From Rhizoctonia solani (taxonomy: Eukaryota; Basidiomycota; Agaricomycetes; Cantharellales; Ceratobasidiaceae), in the NCBI RefSeq assembly GCF_016906535.1, contig NC_057384.1:620001-684000 (forward strand): 64,000 nt of DNA, given 5' to 3'. Of the stretch, positions 60,092-64,000 are shown piece by piece. Each line of letters starts with the position of its first letter. Position 1 is the stretch's first letter. The position numbers and the translations under genes are program-made. The notes under the pieces are model-generated. The model saw only the letters and a program-made list of their open reading frames with translations, was not told the origin of the DNA and did not search any database.

Positions 60092-60375
60092 TTAGTATGA
60101 ATCGGTTGTGAACCGCTCGCTAACAAGAAGGAAAGTTTGTGGCGCCAGATACACAAGTACTAGCGCCGGGATCATGCCAGCAGCCCACAAACCCCCATAA
60201 TAGCACTCATAGCTACAACCACGAGACATTCTGCTTCGAACGGATACACCCTCACTTCGATATGTTCCGCATTGATTAAGCGTATGAAGAAATAAAGTTG
60301 TCTCAGGGGGCTCCAAACCAGAATATTGCGGCAACTGCAGCTACAGCTGTGATCCCTATCTCCTATATACATGTG
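60092..60375 (-). pseudogene. Possible decayed IFI6/IFI27-like copy
   Basis: The minus strand has a hydrophobic piece IGITAVAAVAAIFWFGAP (near 60305-60360) ending in TGA. Further on, in another frame, it has YYGGLWAAG followed directly by MIPALVLVYLA (near 60145-60215). These resemble the first hydrophobic segment and the YGG..AG and VPALV blocks of copies 4 and 5, with the middle missing. It lies 0.2 kb beyond copy 5 on the same strand. This is weak evidence. Confidence 0.35.
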
Positions 60376-61842
60376 CTCATCATAGGTTGCGGATCATATA
60401 GGCAGTGGGTGCAGACGTGATGTACGCTGAATAGTCTCTGTCAACTCAAGCATAGCGGAGGCCTCTGTCGTTTCGGAGAAAACTTACGATGGCCATTGGA
60501 TGTATTACGTGAGTCACTCACTTGAAATTTCTAGTTCGTCAAAGCCGCAGCAGTAAATAAGTTCGGTAACCAGTTTTTTTGTATAGAATTATTTGCCTTT
60601 CACATGTACTCTATACGAGGCTTTCGATAACCAGTTTGTTACGCTACGCATGTCCATGACGCAATGCCTATCAAGAAACGGGATTCGCTACTATCGAACT
60701 AAGTGACTATATATACAAAAGCATCCGGCTTGGGACAGGATAATACTGGCTCTTTCGTGGACATGTGAGCCACAGCGCGTGGAGTCATCAGTGCGGTATT
60801 TGACCGAGGGAGGAGGGTCGCGGTCATATGAGACCTTATGGCGCACTGACCGCGAGAACCCAACCTGCCCTGGCGTTTTCAGAACTCACACACCATCCCT
60901 AAAGCCCCTTCGCATATTTAATTTTCTCTATCTGTTTATTTGTTCATCTTACCATACATCCATGCCTGTGACCTACCGATACTGCGCGGTTCTCTGCCAC
61001 CCTAAGCCTTCGATCCGGACGGAGCCGCAGTCTACGGTGGCTACGACCTCCCCCACATTTACTGCGTACACAATACACACAGTATGGATGATAGCGACCG
61101 ACGCATAGGTTAAGCATCTAGTATGATAGCCTGGGTAAACCTCAGCAACAAGGTCTTCAGTATCAGATAATACAGGCGGCCGCGTTTGGAACACATAAAC
61201 ATGCAATCGCGAGTGGCCGATATCTCAGGGTAACATAGATACGTGGTGTACGTACTTTCTGTGCTTGATGGTGTACTTGGGGTTACAATAATATGCTTCA
61301 AGCATGCTGTGCACTTCTGGAAGAATACACTACTGGTAATTTGAATACATCTAAGTATATGCATTCACTTCACGAATTGGTGCCTCAGTTGATCGTGCAC
61401 CACAGTGAAAAGTCATACAACTAAATTTAGTTACTTTCAATAGAACTCGTTTACGCGCAAGAAACATTTAAGTTACATGTAAATATACTTGTTGTTACAT
61501 GCACTTCGCATGTGACAACATATTGGTGGTTAGGTCATGTAAACTTACCCGCATGTATCCTTCCTTCTGTACACTAAAACTTAGATGTTTCTGTACTTGT
61601 TTTAGATGCCAATACATGTATTAATCTTGGTTGATTTGACAGCTATTTTTACACGATTTTACTACTACAACTAAACGATACCTGCAAATGCAGGTATAAA
61701 ATTCGTACCAAATCACATAAACCATAATCCCACGCGTGCAAGCCAGGTTGTGCCAGTAGCCGAGAAGCAGCATACAGATAACATATAAAGAAATGATATA
61801 AACGAGGGGTATAAGACATGGGAAATGGGGAAGGAGGTAAGC
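60376..61842. other. Intergenic stretch, no gene recognised
   Basis: 1.5 kb with only short frames (for example 60779-61108) that show no domain. The right end is the 3' flank of the edge gene. Confidence 0.5.
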
Positions 61843-64000
61843 CTAAGTACGAGGACGAAGTTCGCGAGAGGAGTGTTGCGGTGGCCGTTTAATCTTGATA
61901 ACTCCAACCGCTTTTGCCTTGCCCTAAGTTCGATGTATTGTTAGACAGTCAATGTAACAAAAAAATCCACCGACCGTGTTAACAAGCTGTTCTGAGTCGA
62001 TCTGGGTCGTGTGAACGGCTTCTATGGCTGATTTTGACGGGCCGACTTGAGGCTCATCCATCAAGCGGGTATGCTATAAGTGAGTATTAGTATTGCGTGC
62101 AAAAATGTCAATTTGACGAACCTTTGCTGAGCTCGAGTTGTGAGTAATGCGAGGAGGCAGGGGCGGGAGCTCTTCATCTTCGTGATCGTCTTGCTGCGTC
62201 TGACGCACCTTCACGGGCTAACAGATAATTTAGTTGCGGCACAGCACGACCAACACTCACGTACCGGGCGCCTCCGACGTGGGGGCTCAAGCTCCTCTTT
62301 CTCGGCATCCTCGTCGGTATCCACCGTCGGTGAAAGCTATTGGTGTAAGTAGACAATAATAAATACACGTCTAGGACTGTACTCACCTGTTTACGCTTCC
62401 CTTCCTGTTGACCTTGTGTTCTCTCGCGTTCACCTGCAGCACAGTAGACTTTTATTTGTAGTCTAAGGCAAACTTGTTAGCCTGCAGGAGCTTTGAGCAT
62501 ACTGACATACCTCGACAGGTTCGGGCTCGGGGGAGCTTTCAATAACGGGACGCTTGGTCACTCTCTTTGTGACAGTTTGAGTGGGCTAACAGATATGTAA
62601 AAGTCAAGAAATAAAATGAATAAAATAATTTAGATAACTTACCTGTTCGTCGTCCTCATCCTGACTCTCATCCTCGTCACTATTACCCTTCGCTTCCTTG
62701 TGACGACGGCCGCTTGACTTGGAAGCTTCCGGTAAAGCCCCCAGCTCCTTTCCCTTTTACCAGGCTTTGACGCAGCTGTCGGCTTTGCTCCCGCCTTGCC
62801 CTTAGAGTTGCTGAAAGTCTTGTTGCGGGCGGTTTCTTGTGCAACAACCTTATCGGCACGTCGGCGCTGAGCGGGGGTTGGCTCGGGCGGCAAGTCCGGT
62901 TCCTCGTCCTCGTCGTCCTCGTCGTCCTCGTTGTCCTCGTCATCCTCGTCCTTATCGTAGCGTCTGTCTGCACGTGCCTTGGGCCGTTTGTTCTCGAGGT
63001 CGTGGTCGGCTCGTTTTTTGGGCAGGAAATTCAAAGGAAGTGCCGTCTGGGTGGTCTTGAGACGACGAGCGTTGAGGATGTAGTCGTCCTGGTAGGCAGC
63101 CTTGTTAGTATCAGGGTCGTTCTCGTCCTCAACGTCCTGGTAATCATCTCGATCCCCATTGTCCTCCTCGTCTCTCCCGTCCTGGTCGTCTTGTCCCCCA
63201 GACTCATTGCGCTTGAGATATAGTTTCGCTTTCTTGTTTTCTAGGAGTTAAATTAGCTAAAAATGAATATTTATATTGAATGTTTAGTCAAAAACGTACT
63301 GCCGGCCTTTGTGTAAGCACTGTTCGAGGCAAAATACGAGCTCAGCATCGCATCGATTGCCCAGCTATCCTCGCCCGACTCATTGCGCGTGTGGTACAAG
63401 AAAGGAAATCGTTTGTACATCTAACCAAGTACTGTTAGCCACTTGCACTAAATGAGATAAATAAATACTCACATAATCATTAATTTTCTTCTTCGTCGAC
63501 GGGCCATAGTGCTTGAGCGTGAGCTTCTGACCCGGCTTAAGCGTCAAGTTCCTTGGGCGGAACTTAATTGCAGCCTTGCGGACGAGCTCTGTGGAATGTG
63601 AATAAATGCGAGTGATATAGAAACATGATTACTTACCCGAATGTCTGATGAGAAATCATAGTCGTCCCGTAATCCAATAGCGACATGGATGGGATCGTGG
63701 TTTCCACGGCCGGGCTGATAGCCTTTGGGTTTTTCGATCCGATGGCAGTTTGCCTCGTTCACGGCGCTGAAACTATAAGGGTTAAAATAGAACCCGTGCT
63801 TATCCCCAAACAGGTGCCCATGTTTGAGCACGTGTTCATACTTCTTGTGTCGATGGATGAGTCGTTCCATCAAAGTTCGCTTGATTTGCTGTGTGCCGTT
63901 GACGGTCTCGTATACACGACCCCCACGCTTCCCCGGTCGATTTTCGTAAGACGTTTCGCAAGTGTCGTATGGGTGGGGCGGTGCGTTGCTGTGGTCGTTG
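61843..64000 (-). CDS. Acidic, lysine-rich hypothetical protein, partial at right edge
   Basis: A multi-exon minus-strand gene enters from beyond 64000 and ends at TAG 61843-61845. The first visible exon encodes RVYETVNGTQQIKRTLMERL, then HKKYEHVLKHGHLFGDKHGF, then GNHDPIHVAIGLRDDYDF. The next exons encode AIKFRPRNLTLKPGQKLTLK, INDYMYKRFPFLYHTRNESG and DSWAIDAMLSSYFASN. The rest is low-complexity: Asp/Glu runs ([20 protein letters not shown]), Pro-rich pieces and Lys/Arg clusters ending VIKIKRPPQHSSRELRPRT. I do not recognise the family. Composition suggests a nuclear protein. At least seven short GT-AG introns are evident. The start is outside the window. Confidence 0.6.

Overview
The window is nuclear DNA of a filamentous fungus. 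Short introns with GTRNGT donors, many tiny exons, Ty3/gypsy chromoviral elements, tandem secreted esterases and an expanded IFI6/IFI27-like membrane family point to an Agaricomycete. The Rhizoctonia/Ceratobasidium group is my best guess (inference). No rRNA, tRNA or CRISPR array was recognised.

Region 1 (1-14,100) is a transposon-rich block. The promoter half of a Ty3/gypsy element lies on the minus strand (1-3,710). A complete 6.4-kb element with both LTRs and a 5-bp target duplication follows on the plus strand (3,794-10,239). A 704-bp near-perfect palindrome (11,003-11,706) looks like a foldback MITE flanked by TA. Both gypsy elements carry the same GGGAAAA slippery heptamer at the end of gag. 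All six differences between the paired LTRs are CpG transitions.

Region 2 (14,100-20,700) holds a divergent pair: a Rho2-type GTPase gene with a 7-nt microexon (minus) and NST1 (plus). Region 3 (20,700-34,000) is accessory. It contains a broken protein-kinase gene, a frameshifted IFI6/IFI27-like gene, two tandem ten-exon GDSL/SGNH esterase genes with identical internal exon lengths, a possible small secreted peptide, two more IFI6/IFI27-like genes, and long stretches with nothing recognisable.

Region 4 (34,000-44,600) is a housekeeping block: La protein (minus) divergent from HPC2/ubinuclein (plus), QCR2 (plus), then PIH1 (minus) and DAHP synthase (plus) sharing a 120-bp divergent promoter. 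After a 3.5-kb gap comes region 5: APC1 (48,119-54,215, minus) divergent from malate dehydrogenase (plus). Region 6 (56,200-60,400) has a two-TM hypothetical protein, two IFI6/IFI27-like genes and one decayed copy. The window ends inside an acidic, lysine-rich hypothetical gene (61,843 to beyond 64,000).

Several conserved genes (QCR2, DAHP synthase, APC1, HPC2) carry single-base frameshifts. Conservation continues on both sides and one missing base usually restores each frame. I read these mainly as consensus errors in a long-read assembly rather than as dead genes. They do affect automated gene models.
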